Shown in pieces: positions 9,006 through 16,977 of a DNA stretch of 64,000 nt. Numbering within the stretch: the first letter of the stretch is position 1; each line of letters begins with the position of its first letter. Source of the DNA: Paenibacillus sp. 1_12. Lineage in GTDB: Bacteria; Bacillota; Bacilli; Paenibacillales; NBRC-103111. The position numbers were made by a program, and so were the translations under genes. The stretch lies in contig NZ_FOTE01000002.1 of NCBI RefSeq assembly GCF_900114475.1, positions 248,001-312,000 of the forward strand. Reading direction: 5' to 3'. Below the pieces are notes generated by a model. The model did not search any database. It worked only from the letters and a program-made list of their open reading frames with translations, and was not told where the DNA came from.

Positions 9006-9245
9006 ATGAGTGAAGTTGAAAACGAAGCGATTGTGGTTGAGGAAGAGGCAACAGCTGCTGAAGCATCGGAGGAGGCAGTAGGCGAAGCCGAGGTTGAAGC
9101 AGAAGATGCTCAGGCTGAAGCTGAAGAAGAGGATGCTGCCGTCGAAGAGGAAGCATCTGAAGACGGTGAGTCTGATGAAGCTGACGGTGAGATCTCCGAT
9201 TCGGCGGAAGAATCAGATGATATCGTTACCGAGCCTGTGGAGTAG
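9006..9245 (+). CDS. Highly acidic 79-residue protein
   Basis: Not recognised. The protein is dominated by Glu, Asp, Ala and Val, with patterns such as AEVEAEDAQAEAEEEDAA, and has no Cys, Phe, Trp, Lys or Arg, so the pI must be very low. It has its own good SD (GGAGGG, 6 bases before the ATG) and a strong terminator after the stop, so it looks like a real single-gene unit. It is probably disordered. Both neighbours, the response regulator and the spoIIIA operon, are separate units. Confidence 0.7.
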   Translation: MSEVENEAIVVEEEATAAEASEEAVGEAEVEAEDAQAEAEEEDAAVEEEASEDGESDEADGEISDSAEESDDIVTEPVE

Positions 9246-9271
9246 CACTTATATGCATATTTTTTACGCGA

Positions 9272-9300
9272 AGAGTCCGACGGTTCGGACTCTTTTTTTT
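9272..9300 (+). terminator. Rho-independent terminator after the acidic protein
   Basis: AGAGTCCGA and TCGGACTCT form a 9-bp stem with a CGGT loop, followed by at least seven T residues. It lies 27 bases after the stop at 9245. Confidence 0.9.
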
Positions 9301-9363
9301 GTACATGCAGGCTTCGATACCATTTCTTATTTGTCAGTAATCGTCGCTCCTATTTTCGACAAA

Positions 9364-9406
9364 TAAAAAAGAAACGGAGGAGATGAAGTACCTCTTCCGC
9401 TTCTTT
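9364..9406 (-). terminator. Terminator of the spoIIIA operon
   Basis: On the minus strand AAGAAGCGGAAGAG pairs with CTCCTCCGTTTCTT with few mismatches, followed by TTTTTT. It is about 50 bases downstream of the spoIIIAH stop. Confidence 0.75.
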
Positions 9407-9451
9407 TGATGCTGCTCCGATCTGAATTCAGAGTTCAATCATCAGCCTTAA

Positions 9452-10321
9452 TTAAGGTACGAATTGTACCACAATTTTATCAGCCCCAACATTCATTTCC
9501 TGCATAACCTTATCAATGATACTAACCGCCTGGCTTTTCTCTAGCTTATTGCTTTGGACTGTAACCCTCCATTTACTAGCTTCCTCGGTAATTACGGCTT
9601 GTGGGAATTCTTTCATTAATGTATCTTCCAAATTAGTTACCTTAGCCTCTTGATCTTGAAGCTTTCTTAGCTCGGCTTCTGCGTTTGCTGCTGCTGTGGC
9701 GCTCTGTTTGGGATCAGCCAGAATCGTCATCCATTTCTCTGTCAGCTTGGCCATCTCCTCATTACGTTTCAATCCAAGACCTGCAAAATAGTCACTGCCG
9801 GATTTGACCTGTGTCATGACCTGCTGCAGCACTTTAGCATCTGCTGCACTTACAGTTTCATTTGCTTTGGAGGTAGTCTGTGTATTAGCTGCAGTTGCCT
9901 TGCTCGTGTTCTTCGGATCTGTCACAGCTGCAGCTGGAGTCGGCGCTTTAGCTGTTGGTACAGCTGGAGTCGATGAATTGGCAGGTGTTGCGTTCGTGCC
10001 TGCGCTTGGAGCTGCTGCACTCGTTTGCTGCTTCGTGTCCACCGCTGCAGGAGTGCTTGCTTTGGTGTCGGTCTTGGCTGCTGCCTGAGGCGTAGCCTTG
10101 GACTCAACCGGTTTTACGTTCAGATCATTGGTGTTGATCACAATTTCCTTGGCGGAAAGTCCGTTCGTGCCTTCAGCTCCCTTAGCTGAACCATTGATTG
10201 GGGCTCCTGTTGAAGTAAACTCGAGCTTGCTGACGTCTTCGGTGAACAGATAATACGCAGATAACACGACCATCAGACTGAGCATGGATACCAACCAAAT
10301 TGTTTGTCTTTTTGAGTTCAT
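9452..10321 (-). CDS. spoIIIAH: Stage III sporulation protein AH
   Basis: SpoIIIAH is the mother-cell protein whose extracellular domain meets forespore SpoIIQ and helps build the feeding channel. This copy has 289 residues, longer than the roughly 218 of B. subtilis. It has one transmembrane helix (about 8-27) and an Ala/Thr/Pro-rich low-complexity linker (about 55-155). The YscJ/FliF-like ring-building domain follows (about 165-289), with SDYFAGLGLKRNEEMAKL. The extra length is in the linker. It has its own leader with a hairpin repeat ending in AAGGAGG. Confidence 0.93.
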   Translation of the reverse strand: MNSKRQTIWLVSMLSLMVVLSAYYLFTEDVSKLEFTSTGAPINGSAKGAEGTNGLSAKEIVINTNDLNVKPVESKATPQAAAKTDTKASTPAAVDTKQQTSAAAPSAGTNATPANSSTPAVPTAKAPTPAAAVTDPKNTSKATAANTQTTSKANETVSAADAKVLQQVMTQVKSGSDYFAGLGLKRNEEMAKLTEKWMTILADPKQSATAAANAEAELRKLQDQEAKVTNLEDTLMKEFPQAVITEEASKWRVTVQSNKLEKSQAVSIIDKVMQEMNVGADKIVVQFVP

Positions 10322-10328
10322 TGTTTTG

Positions 10329-10422
10329 CCTCCTTAGAGTTTTCGTAAGAGTTTTTGTAGAAAACTTACTCCGTAAGCATCTACTTCGTTTTTGCGCCAG
10401 CAAAAACTGGCTTCGTAAGCAT
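10329..10422 (-). repeat. Hairpin repeat array between spoIIIAG and spoIIIAH
   Basis: On the minus strand there are two related units, each beginning ATGCTTACG. The first contains AGTTTTTG-CTGGCG-CAAAAACG, and the second AGTTTTC-TAC-AAAAACT followed by CTTACGAAAACTCTAAGGAGG. The last bases are the spoIIIAH SD. The units match those at 5404-5457 and 56160-56232 in consensus (TGCTTACG-AG, AGTTTTC, loop, GAAAACT, TAAGGAGG). Confidence 0.65.
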
Positions 10423-10441
10423 GTGTACAAATCCAATGTCT

Positions 10442-11074
10442 TTATTGTTTGCGGGGGAGTACGGAAATACGATTGGCAGGAACATCCAGGCCTCTCTCCA
10501 CAGCCTCGGTCATCATTTTTTTGACAGTCAAATTTTCAGCTCCCTTGGCCACGACGACAACGCCTCTAATTTTCGGTTTGATCGTTTTGGTCACAAGCGG
10601 CTGTTTCCCCCCTGATACTTCATAGATGACCACTTCCCCACTTCGTGTGACATCGCTGATATGGCGGGTTGCACCATGCTGATCCTTCTCATTCGTTACC
10701 TGCTGGGTATCCTTCGTATTACGCTCGACAGCAATCTCTTCGGTAGAATCGATCGTAACCAGCACCTCCACCTCACCCACACCAACAATTTTGCTCAACA
10801 ACTCCTTTAGCTGCGATTGATAGGCTTCTTCATATTCACGAAAGGTACTGCGTTCCTTGCTTGAGGCGCCAAATACAGGCTTGGCTGTCTCTGCAGGAGA
10901 AGCTCGGCCTTCCCCGATAGGGTCCACATCCTTGACATGAATAAATGAATTAAGCACCATACATGCCGCTCCCACCAGACCAAGCAGCAGCAGCCAGCGA
11001 AATGTCTGAATTCGTTTGGTTCCATTCGGTCCGCCGCCAAGCCATTTCTCAATCCATTTCATCAGACTTCCCAT
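10442..11074 (-). CDS. spoIIIAG: Stage III sporulation protein AG
   Basis: SpoIIIAG forms a large ring in the intermembrane space of the engulfed forespore. The protein has 210 residues: an N-terminal amphipathic stretch (MGSLMKWIEKWLGGG), one transmembrane helix (about 25-43) and a ring-building domain containing LLSKIVGVGEVEVLVTI and GVVVVAKGAENLTVK. The ATG at 11074 has GGAGG 8 bases upstream. An in-frame GTG three codons earlier overlaps the SD. Confidence 0.94.
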   Translation of the reverse strand: MGSLMKWIEKWLGGGPNGTKRIQTFRWLLLLGLVGAACMVLNSFIHVKDVDPIGEGRASPAETAKPVFGASSKERSTFREYEEAYQSQLKELLSKIVGVGEVEVLVTIDSTEEIAVERNTKDTQQVTNEKDQHGATRHISDVTRSGEVVIYEVSGGKQPLVTKTIKPKIRGVVVVAKGAENLTVKKMMTEAVERGLDVPANRISVLPRKQ

Positions 11075-11143
11075 CGGTTCCACCTCCCCTGCACCCTTCC
11101 CAGATTTCTGTGCTTGCCTACCAACCCGGAGCGATCCAGATGA

Positions 11144-11998
11144 TTAAGACTTCTCCCCTGTTACCTCCACATAAATTCGCCCCTCCGGTACCTGCCACGC
11201 CTTGCTGAGCAGCATACGGATTTGTGATTGCTGCTGTTCATACCCTGTATTTGGAGTCATCGTTTGGCCCGGGCCTGCAAGGTTAGTGCGACTAGCGCTT
11301 ACGGCCTCACTACCTGTCTGCCCCTTGTCTCCTCCTCCCCTCAAGATACTGTCGTTCTGTCCACTGCTTGGTTCTATCAAGATGTCTACGGGCTTGACAG
11401 GTTCAACCTGAAAGGTTTTGACGGTCTGCGACGGCACTTTGGACGGAGTCAAAAGTGGCTGATAAGCGACTTGTGCACGGATGCTGCGGATCTCCATCTG
11501 CCCGTTCGCATCCTTGCCCGTTTCCAGCTTCAAATCCCCTACCTTGAAAGCTGGCGTTTGTTCGATATTTTGTTTCATCAAGGTAATGATTTGCTGCTGC
11601 ATCAGCTTGCGGGATCGCTCCTCCTGCTGCACTTTCAGCTCCTCAGCCTGCTGCTGGATGCTGCTGAGTGACTGCATACCACTAGACGTCCCCTGCGTCT
11701 GTGTCTGGCCTGAACTACCCGCTTGTGATGATGTAGGTAAAGCCTGGAAAACGGGTAAAGCCGTACCGGGCGCCGATTTGTTTTGAAAAAGAGATTGCGC
11801 ATTGCTCAGCATGAGATCAACAGAGGCCGATTTTTGAAACAATGAAAATATGGGCTGAAGCAAGGTGAGTAAAATAAATAGGCTGACAACCGTTTTCACG
11901 TAACGCTGCATGGTCTGATTGGGAAGCAGGATGTCCACAAAAGTCGCGAGCAGGATGACCACAATGATCGATTTCAACCAATCCGATAACCAGCCCAT
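11144..11998 (-). CDS. spoIIIAF: Stage III sporulation protein AF
   Basis: A SpoIIIA channel component with two transmembrane helices (about 5-25 and 35-55, from MGWLSDWLKSIIVVILLATF) and a C-terminal soluble domain. The 284 residues exceed the B. subtilis length; the excess is a Gln/Ser-rich middle (about 90-160). The ATG at 11998 is set by GAGGAGGG 7-8 bases upstream. The open frame extends to a GTG seven codons earlier, which overlaps the SD. Confidence 0.92.
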   Translation of the reverse strand: MGWLSDWLKSIIVVILLATFVDILLPNQTMQRYVKTVVSLFILLTLLQPIFSLFQKSASVDLMLSNAQSLFQNKSAPGTALPVFQALPTSSQAGSSGQTQTQGTSSGMQSLSSIQQQAEELKVQQEERSRKLMQQQIITLMKQNIEQTPAFKVGDLKLETGKDANGQMEIRSIRAQVAYQPLLTPSKVPSQTVKTFQVEPVKPVDILIEPSSGQNDSILRGGGDKGQTGSEAVSASRTNLAGPGQTMTPNTGYEQQQSQIRMLLSKAWQVPEGRIYVEVTGEKS

Positions 11999-12035
11999 CC
12001 CTTCACCCTCCTCTGTCACCCAAGTCTGCTTGCAA

Positions 12036-13322
12036 TCAGCGCATCATCACAGAAAGATTGCCTGCGGCAATCAGCATCGTGATGGCCAGAAAAAACATCA
12101 GCCCCACCACTGCCAATGCGGCAAAGACATAAATCAGGCTTTTCCCTATCGTATCCAGACAAGCAATAATCGGACTATCTCCAAGCGGCTGCATGACAGC
12201 TGCTGAGAGATTGTATATCAAGGCTAACGCCATTATTTTCAATGCAGGAAAAGCACACAAGATGAGCAGGATGACCAATCCGACAAGGCCAACGGCATTT
12301 TTGACCAACAGCGAAGCGCCTATTACCGTCTCCGATGCGTCCGAGAACATTTTACCTACGACGGGTACGAAGTTACCGGCAATATATTTGGCCGTGCGGA
12401 TCGTTACCCCGTCAACGATAGCGCTGCCTGCACCACGAACTGAAATGACTCCGAGGAAAACGGTAATAAAGACACCAAGACACCCCACACTTATCATTCG
12501 GAGCAGGTTAGCCAGCTGGGTTACCTTGTATTTGTCCGATAAGGAGCTGACGATATGCAGTACAGCCGAGAAGAACAGCAGCGGGAATACAATCAGATAA
12601 ATGCCAGTCCCGACTGCGTGGATCATAAATACAATTAAAGGGTGCATCACAGAGACGGAAACCATATTTCCCATAGAAGCCAGCAGCGTCAAGAGAAGCG
12701 GGACTATCGCAATCATAAAATGGATCATCTCGCTAATTGCCGCATTCGCATATCCAATGGCAACCGTAAAGCTGTTAACAGCCATAATCATCAGCACCAT
12801 AAATATGATCGCGTAGGCGACTTTGCTGACATTGTTTTTTTCAAAGGAGCTCTGCAGCGTCTCCAGCAGCATACTGAATATGGATAACACGACAATAGAC
12901 GCCAGCAGCTTGCCATTGTAAACCAGCTCATGGAAGAAATAGCGGAAGATACCGGATAAGATCGTACTCATCTGAAAATCCTTGGCACCGGTCAACAGCT
13001 CGTTAAAGGTCGGGGTTTTGCTTTCGGGAAAATAACCTCCGTACGTTCGCATCAACTGCGTCCAATACTGCTCGACCGGGTCGGTTTGCAGCCGTTCCGC
13101 CTCTTCCTTGATGATTTGCTCGACCGGGCTTGCAGCTTCAACACGAGCAGTACCTGCTGTTGTACCCGTAAAACCAATGCCGCCCAACCCACCAATGAAC
13201 AGATACAGAGTGCATACCAGCAGCAGCCACCCTTGCTTTAACCCCCATTTACTTGTGTCTCCATTCAGCGTGATTGCCTGCAATTTAAAGATATTTCGTT
13301 TCCAAGGCTTGTACGGTATCAT
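12036..13322 (-). CDS. spoIIIAE: Stage III sporulation protein AE
   Basis: SpoIIIAE is the polytopic membrane component of the SpoIIIA complex and has a cleavable or signal-like N-terminus. The protein has 428 residues. A hydrophobic segment at about 30-50 is followed by a soluble region (EQIIKEEAERLQTDPVEQYW) and about six to seven further transmembrane helices. The ATG at 13322 has AGGAG 9 bases upstream. An ATG three codons earlier directly abuts that SD and is unlikely. Confidence 0.94.
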   Translation of the reverse strand: MIPYKPWKRNIFKLQAITLNGDTSKWGLKQGWLLLVCTLYLFIGGLGGIGFTGTTAGTARVEAASPVEQIIKEEAERLQTDPVEQYWTQLMRTYGGYFPESKTPTFNELLTGAKDFQMSTILSGIFRYFFHELVYNGKLLASIVVLSIFSMLLETLQSSFEKNNVSKVAYAIIFMVLMIMAVNSFTVAIGYANAAISEMIHFMIAIVPLLLTLLASMGNMVSVSVMHPLIVFMIHAVGTGIYLIVFPLLFFSAVLHIVSSLSDKYKVTQLANLLRMISVGCLGVFITVFLGVISVRGAGSAIVDGVTIRTAKYIAGNFVPVVGKMFSDASETVIGASLLVKNAVGLVGLVILLILCAFPALKIMALALIYNLSAAVMQPLGDSPIIACLDTIGKSLIYVFAALAVVGLMFFLAITMLIAAGNLSVMMR

Positions 13323-13355
13323 TAGCTTCATCTCCTGGAACCTTGCGACTTTAAG

Positions 13356-13745
13356 TTAGGCTGGAAGCAGCTTCACGACCGTTTCTATAATGACGGACAC
13401 GATGGGAATCGCCATTACCATAATTAATACTTTGCCGGATAGCTCGATCTTCGATGCAATTGATTCCTGCCCCGCGTCTCTTACGATCTGAGCACCGAAT
13501 TCGGCAATGTAGGCAATCCCGATGATTTTTAGAATCGTTTTAAGAAAAATCATATCTATGCTGGCTTTGGTCGCTAAATCCTCCAGCACCTGAATGACGG
13601 CTGATATTTTGCCGATGAGAAATAAAAAGATGCTGATGCCCGTAAACGCGACGATCAAAAAAGCAAACATCGGCTTCTGTTCCTTGATGATCAGGACGAG
13701 AATTGTAGCGAATAGGCTTAGGCCTACTATTTGTATGATCTCCAA
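13356..13745 (-). CDS. spoIIIAD: Stage III sporulation protein AD
   Basis: A small polytopic SpoIIIA component of 129 residues with about four hydrophobic helices, starting MEIIQIVGLSLFATILVLII. It is 10 bases downstream of spoIIIAC in the operon. The length and order agree with the B. subtilis operon. Confidence 0.94.
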   Translation of the reverse strand: MEIIQIVGLSLFATILVLIIKEQKPMFAFLIVAFTGISIFLFLIGKISAVIQVLEDLATKASIDMIFLKTILKIIGIAYIAEFGAQIVRDAGQESIASKIELSGKVLIMVMAIPIVSVIIETVVKLLPA

Positions 13746-13755
13746 GACGACTCAC

Positions 13756-13959
13756 CTACTGGAATAAGAAAATGGTTTTAATTTCCTTGAACAGGCTGTC
13801 CAGCATTCTGACAACCATAAACAGTACGACTACAAATCCGATTAGTGTTACCCAATGCGCCATATCTTCTTTGCCCATTTGCTTCAGCACGGTGTGAATC
13901 ATTGCGATAATAATTCCGATTCCGGCAATCTGGAATATCGCACTCACGTCTACGTTCAT
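13756..13959 (-). CDS. spoIIIAC: Stage III sporulation protein AC
   Basis: A 67-residue membrane protein with two transmembrane helices and a loop containing KQMGKEDMAHWVTL, typical of SpoIIIAC. It lies between spoIIIAB and spoIIIAD. Confidence 0.94.
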   Translation of the reverse strand: MNVDVSAIFQIAGIGIIIAMIHTVLKQMGKEDMAHWVTLIGFVVVLFMVVRMLDSLFKEIKTIFLFQ

Positions 13960-14005
13960 TCACGGCACCTCACCTCTAACCTGTAAACCTTTACTCGAAC
14001 AACCT

Positions 14006-14524
14006 CTAATACATCAATATGACGACCAGCGCACCCATCAGCAGACCAAGACTGCGCCACATTCCCTCATACCGTTTACGTTCCTCCACTGCGGTTTCGA
14101 GTTCCCCCTGAAGCTGCTGTACTGCCAGGCGAATATGCTTAACCTGATCGGCACTATCCGATAGACCAAGTGTGCTCCCCAGCTGACTGAGAATTTCCTT
14201 CTCACCCATTTGCAGTACCGTATGATGCCAATGTTCAGCGATTGCCTGCTGCCAAATCTGCAGCACCGTCCTACCCGCTGCTATTCTTAATTCGTCTGCC
14301 GCATAGCGGAAGAGATGGCTGACAGGTGGCGGGCAGGCATGAGCTACCTGCAATAGCGCCTGGGGCAATGGGGTCAAGCCATAGGTCATTTCTGTTTCCA
14401 GCCGCTGCAAGGAACGGATCAAATCCGCAATTTGCCTCGGACGCCGTGAATATCTCTGGGCTTGATACAAGCCGAATAAGGTTGCCGACAGCATAATCAT
14501 CATGGCCCCCAGCAGCTTCAGCAT
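14006..14524 (-). CDS. spoIIIAB: Stage III sporulation protein AB
   Basis: A 172-residue protein with an N-terminal transmembrane helix (MLKLLGAMMIMLSATLFGLY), a helical core containing RPRQIADLIRSLQRLETEMTYG, and a C-terminal hydrophobic helix. This architecture resembles GspF-type secretion proteins. The start overlaps the spoIIIAA 3' end by 7 bases, and AAGGGA lies 7 bases before the ATG. Confidence 0.95.
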   Translation of the reverse strand: MLKLLGAMMIMLSATLFGLYQAQRYSRRPRQIADLIRSLQRLETEMTYGLTPLPQALLQVAHACPPPVSHLFRYAADELRIAAGRTVLQIWQQAIAEHWHHTVLQMGEKEILSQLGSTLGLSDSADQVKHIRLAVQQLQGELETAVEERKRYEGMWRSLGLLMGALVVILMY

Positions 14525-15579
14525 AAGGATATCCCTTCCTGTTGACCGGAGCGTATGACCATCGCTCGTCCCTGCTCCCTAGCCTCTGCGAGACCATGGA
14601 CGCCGGAGGACGTAAGAGTCAATCGTCTTCCCTGCGAATCGTAAATACCCTCCAGCGATCCTACACTTGATTGACTGCTCAGGACGACGATTCTCTTAAA
14701 AACCTGATCATGGAGCAGCTCCTTTAATACAGGCCTTCTTGAAATGTCTTCATAGTTCAAACCATGAGCAGTTGCCATCACAGCAATGCCGGCATGAATC
14801 GCTTCATGGATAGCGGCTGCATCCTCAGGCCTGCCAATCTCGTCCACAATGAGAAGTTCAGGGGACATGGATCGAATCATCATCATCATGCCTTCTGCCT
14901 TGGGGCAGCCATCCAGTACGTCCGTACGCGGACCTAATTCAAAGCGCGGTACACCTCGGACACAAGCAGCGATCTCGGAACGTTCATCTACGATCCCTAC
15001 CTTATATCCCCGTCGAAGTGCGGTGCCACTGTCAGATACGGGACCCTTGCTTATAATTCTTGCTAAATCACGAATCAATGTCGTTTTTCCTTGCTGCGGC
15101 GGGGATACGATTAGGGTATGAAGGATGCAGCCTTGTCCTGTTGAATCAGTCACATAAGGAATGATTGAATTGCCGCAGCCCTTATGCTCCTTGGCAATCC
15201 GGATATTAAAAGAGCTGATGTCCTTCAGCAGCTTCACCTTTCCCTGCTCCAGCACTGTCCGCCCGGCCAGCCCGATGCGATGACCTCCAGCCACTGTAAT
15301 GAAGCCTCTGCGCAGCTCCTCCTCAAAGGTGTAAAGCGAATGCTGCGTCAGCATCTCCAGCAAAGCGGCGCAATCCTCTCGATTCGGCCTATAAGCCTCA
15401 TCTGGGTTGTTGCTCAGCCCGCCTGTCTGTGAAACAAAGCTGTATTGCCTTCCCCAGCCAATCTCGAGCGGGCGCTGCTCGCGAACACGAATTTCTTGCA
15501 AATCCTGCATAATTTGAGAGGGCAGCATGGATAGTCTTTGACGTAAAGGAACAGAAAATAGCTGAAGTAGTGACTGCAT
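14518..15579 (-). CDS. spoIIIAA: Stage III sporulation protein AA (secretion-type ATPase)
   Basis: The ATPase thought to power the SpoIIIA-SpoIIQ channel from the mother-cell cytoplasm. The 353 residues carry a Walker A variant SPPQQGKTT (159-167) and a Walker B ELLIVDEIG (D246). It is related to type II/IV secretion ATPases. It is the first gene of the operon, preceded by a sigma-E-like promoter. Confidence 0.97.
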   Translation of the reverse strand: MQSLLQLFSVPLRQRLSMLPSQIMQDLQEIRVREQRPLEIGWGRQYSFVSQTGGLSNNPDEAYRPNREDCAALLEMLTQHSLYTFEEELRRGFITVAGGHRIGLAGRTVLEQGKVKLLKDISSFNIRIAKEHKGCGNSIIPYVTDSTGQGCILHTLIVSPPQQGKTTLIRDLARIISKGPVSDSGTALRRGYKVGIVDERSEIAACVRGVPRFELGPRTDVLDGCPKAEGMMMMIRSMSPELLIVDEIGRPEDAAAIHEAIHAGIAVMATAHGLNYEDISRRPVLKELLHDQVFKRIVVLSSQSSVGSLEGIYDSQGRRLTLTSSGVHGLAEAREQGRAMVIRSGQQEGISLC

Positions 15580-15656
15580 CTACCCATCCCCTTCATTTTA
15601 AATTACGGATAGCCTCGTCGCTGTTCGGTCAGAGTATTCTTCCGTTCACTAAATTA

Positions 15657-15684
15657 TGTGTATGCTTGGCCCACTCAAATATGA
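15657..15684 (-). promoter_or_regulatory. Candidate sigma-E promoter of spoIIIA
   Basis: On the minus strand TCATATT (15678-15684) fits the sigma-E -35 KMATATT exactly, and CATACACA (15657-15664) matches the -10 CATACAHT at 7 of 8 positions. The spacer is 13 bases, one short of the usual 14. It lies about 80 bases before spoIIIAA, as expected for a mother-cell operon. Confidence 0.6.
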
Positions 15685-15688
15685 CCAA

Positions 15689-15955
15689 TTATTTTCTCAA
15701 AATCCCGATGAAGATGCAGCTGACACCAACAAGCACCCAAAGCATTTTGCCTACCGACAGCTTATCCGCAAGCCCTACCAGCCCTAATGTTGTAGTTGTA
15801 AGCAGCACGAATGGTCCTACCATAGCCAGTCCGGTGTTGACCATGAGCGCTTTTTCAATCTGGTTGTAACGGAGCATCAGCAGTGCAGCAATGATCTCGA
15901 TACTTCCTGACAACAACCGCAGTACGGCCATACTTAATACAATTTTATTGATCAG
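15689..15955 (-). CDS. yqhV: YqhV family (DUF2619) membrane protein, probable CTG start
   Basis: An 88-residue membrane protein with about three hydrophobic segments (LSMAVLRLLSGSIEIIAALL and later helices), ending FIGILRK. It belongs to the YqhV family found just upstream of spoIIIAA in Bacillales. I place the start at CTG 15955 (protein LINKIVLSMAVLRLL) because AAGGAG lies 9 bases before it and relatives begin near this point. The upstream ATG at 16045 has no SD and adds 30 hydrophilic residues. Function unknown. Confidence 0.8.
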   Translation of the reverse strand: MINKIVLSMAVLRLLSGSIEIIAALLMLRYNQIEKALMVNTGLAMVGPFVLLTTTTLGLVGLADKLSVGKMLWVLVGVSCIFIGILRK

Positions 15956-16127
15956 CCTGCTCCTCTCCTTTCTGTAGTCATGTAACTCTTCTATTTCAGC
16001 TCCTATTTCAGTTTCTCTATCATCTCTATGCGGACATGTCTGCATTTAGGCATAATGGGCACATCACTACCCTCTGGTGCATATGATGACGAAGTAATCA
16101 ATCCAAGTAACAGCGAGGCGATATAAC

Positions 16128-16961
16128 ATGGAAGCAACGACACAGGCAAAATGGCATCCACTGCTCAGCGACCCATCAGGGAAACGAACTGACAAACCAA
16201 GAATGCTCGGTAAAACCATGGTGATCGATAAAGGCCTGGGAATTCATGCGCTTGACGATTTGCTGCAAACGGCTGGTTCTTATGTCGACATGCTCAAAAT
16301 CGGATTTGGCACATCACCGCTGTATGAGACGGACATATTGAAGCGCAAGATCGAGATGGCCAAAAAGCAAAATATTATCGTGTACCCTGGAGGTACGTTT
16401 TTGGAAGTCGCTATTCAGCAGGACGCAGTAGACGAATTTTTTGATATGATCTCGATCATGGGCTTTAATGGTGTGGAAATTTCCGATGGTACGATAGAGC
16501 TGGACCGAAGCTTGCGCAGCGAGCTTATAACTCGTGCAGCAGAGTGCGGGTTCACCGTGATTACGGAATACGGGAAAAAGATGTGGGGCTCTTCTATCGA
16601 AATTGAAGAATTGATTGAAACGGTTACTATTGATGCTGAGCTAGGCGCCAGTCTGATTACGATTGAAGGCCGCGAGTCGGGCAAAGGGGTCGGGATTTAT
16701 GATGAATATGGGGAATGTAAGGATCGGGACATCCTCAAGGTGCTGGAACGTGTTCCTTCCAGACATTTGCTGCTGTGGGAAGCTCCACAGAAAGAGCAGC
16801 AGGTACATCTGTTGAACCTTCTAGGAAGCGATATTCATTTAGGCAATGTTGCGCCACAGGATTTGATTTCGTTGGAGGCGCTTCGAAGAGGACTGCGTTC
16901 GGATACGATGCATTTTGGCATGGAGGCACCTTGTCCCTACGTCGAGGATTGGGTTATTTAA
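16128..16961 (+). CDS. comA: Phosphosulfolactate synthase
   Basis: ComA (YitD family) adds sulfite to phosphoenolpyruvate to make (2R)-phospho-3-sulfolactate. In bacilli the dephosphorylated product 3-sulfolactate is a known spore component; in archaea the pathway leads to coenzyme M. The protein has 277 residues with a TIM-barrel pattern: TMVIDKGLGIHALDDLL, GFNGVEISDGTIEL, TEYGKKMWGS and LLWEAPQKEQQ. comB starts 17 bases downstream with its own SD. Its place next to spoIIIA fits a sporulation role. Confidence 0.92.
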   Translation: MEATTQAKWHPLLSDPSGKRTDKPRMLGKTMVIDKGLGIHALDDLLQTAGSYVDMLKIGFGTSPLYETDILKRKIEMAKKQNIIVYPGGTFLEVAIQQDAVDEFFDMISIMGFNGVEISDGTIELDRSLRSELITRAAECGFTVITEYGKKMWGSSIEIEELIETVTIDAELGASLITIEGRESGKGVGIYDEYGECKDRDILKVLERVPSRHLLLWEAPQKEQQVHLLNLLGSDIHLGNVAPQDLISLEALRRGLRSDTMHFGMEAPCPYVEDWVI

Positions 16962-16977
16962 GGAAGGGGCAGCATCC

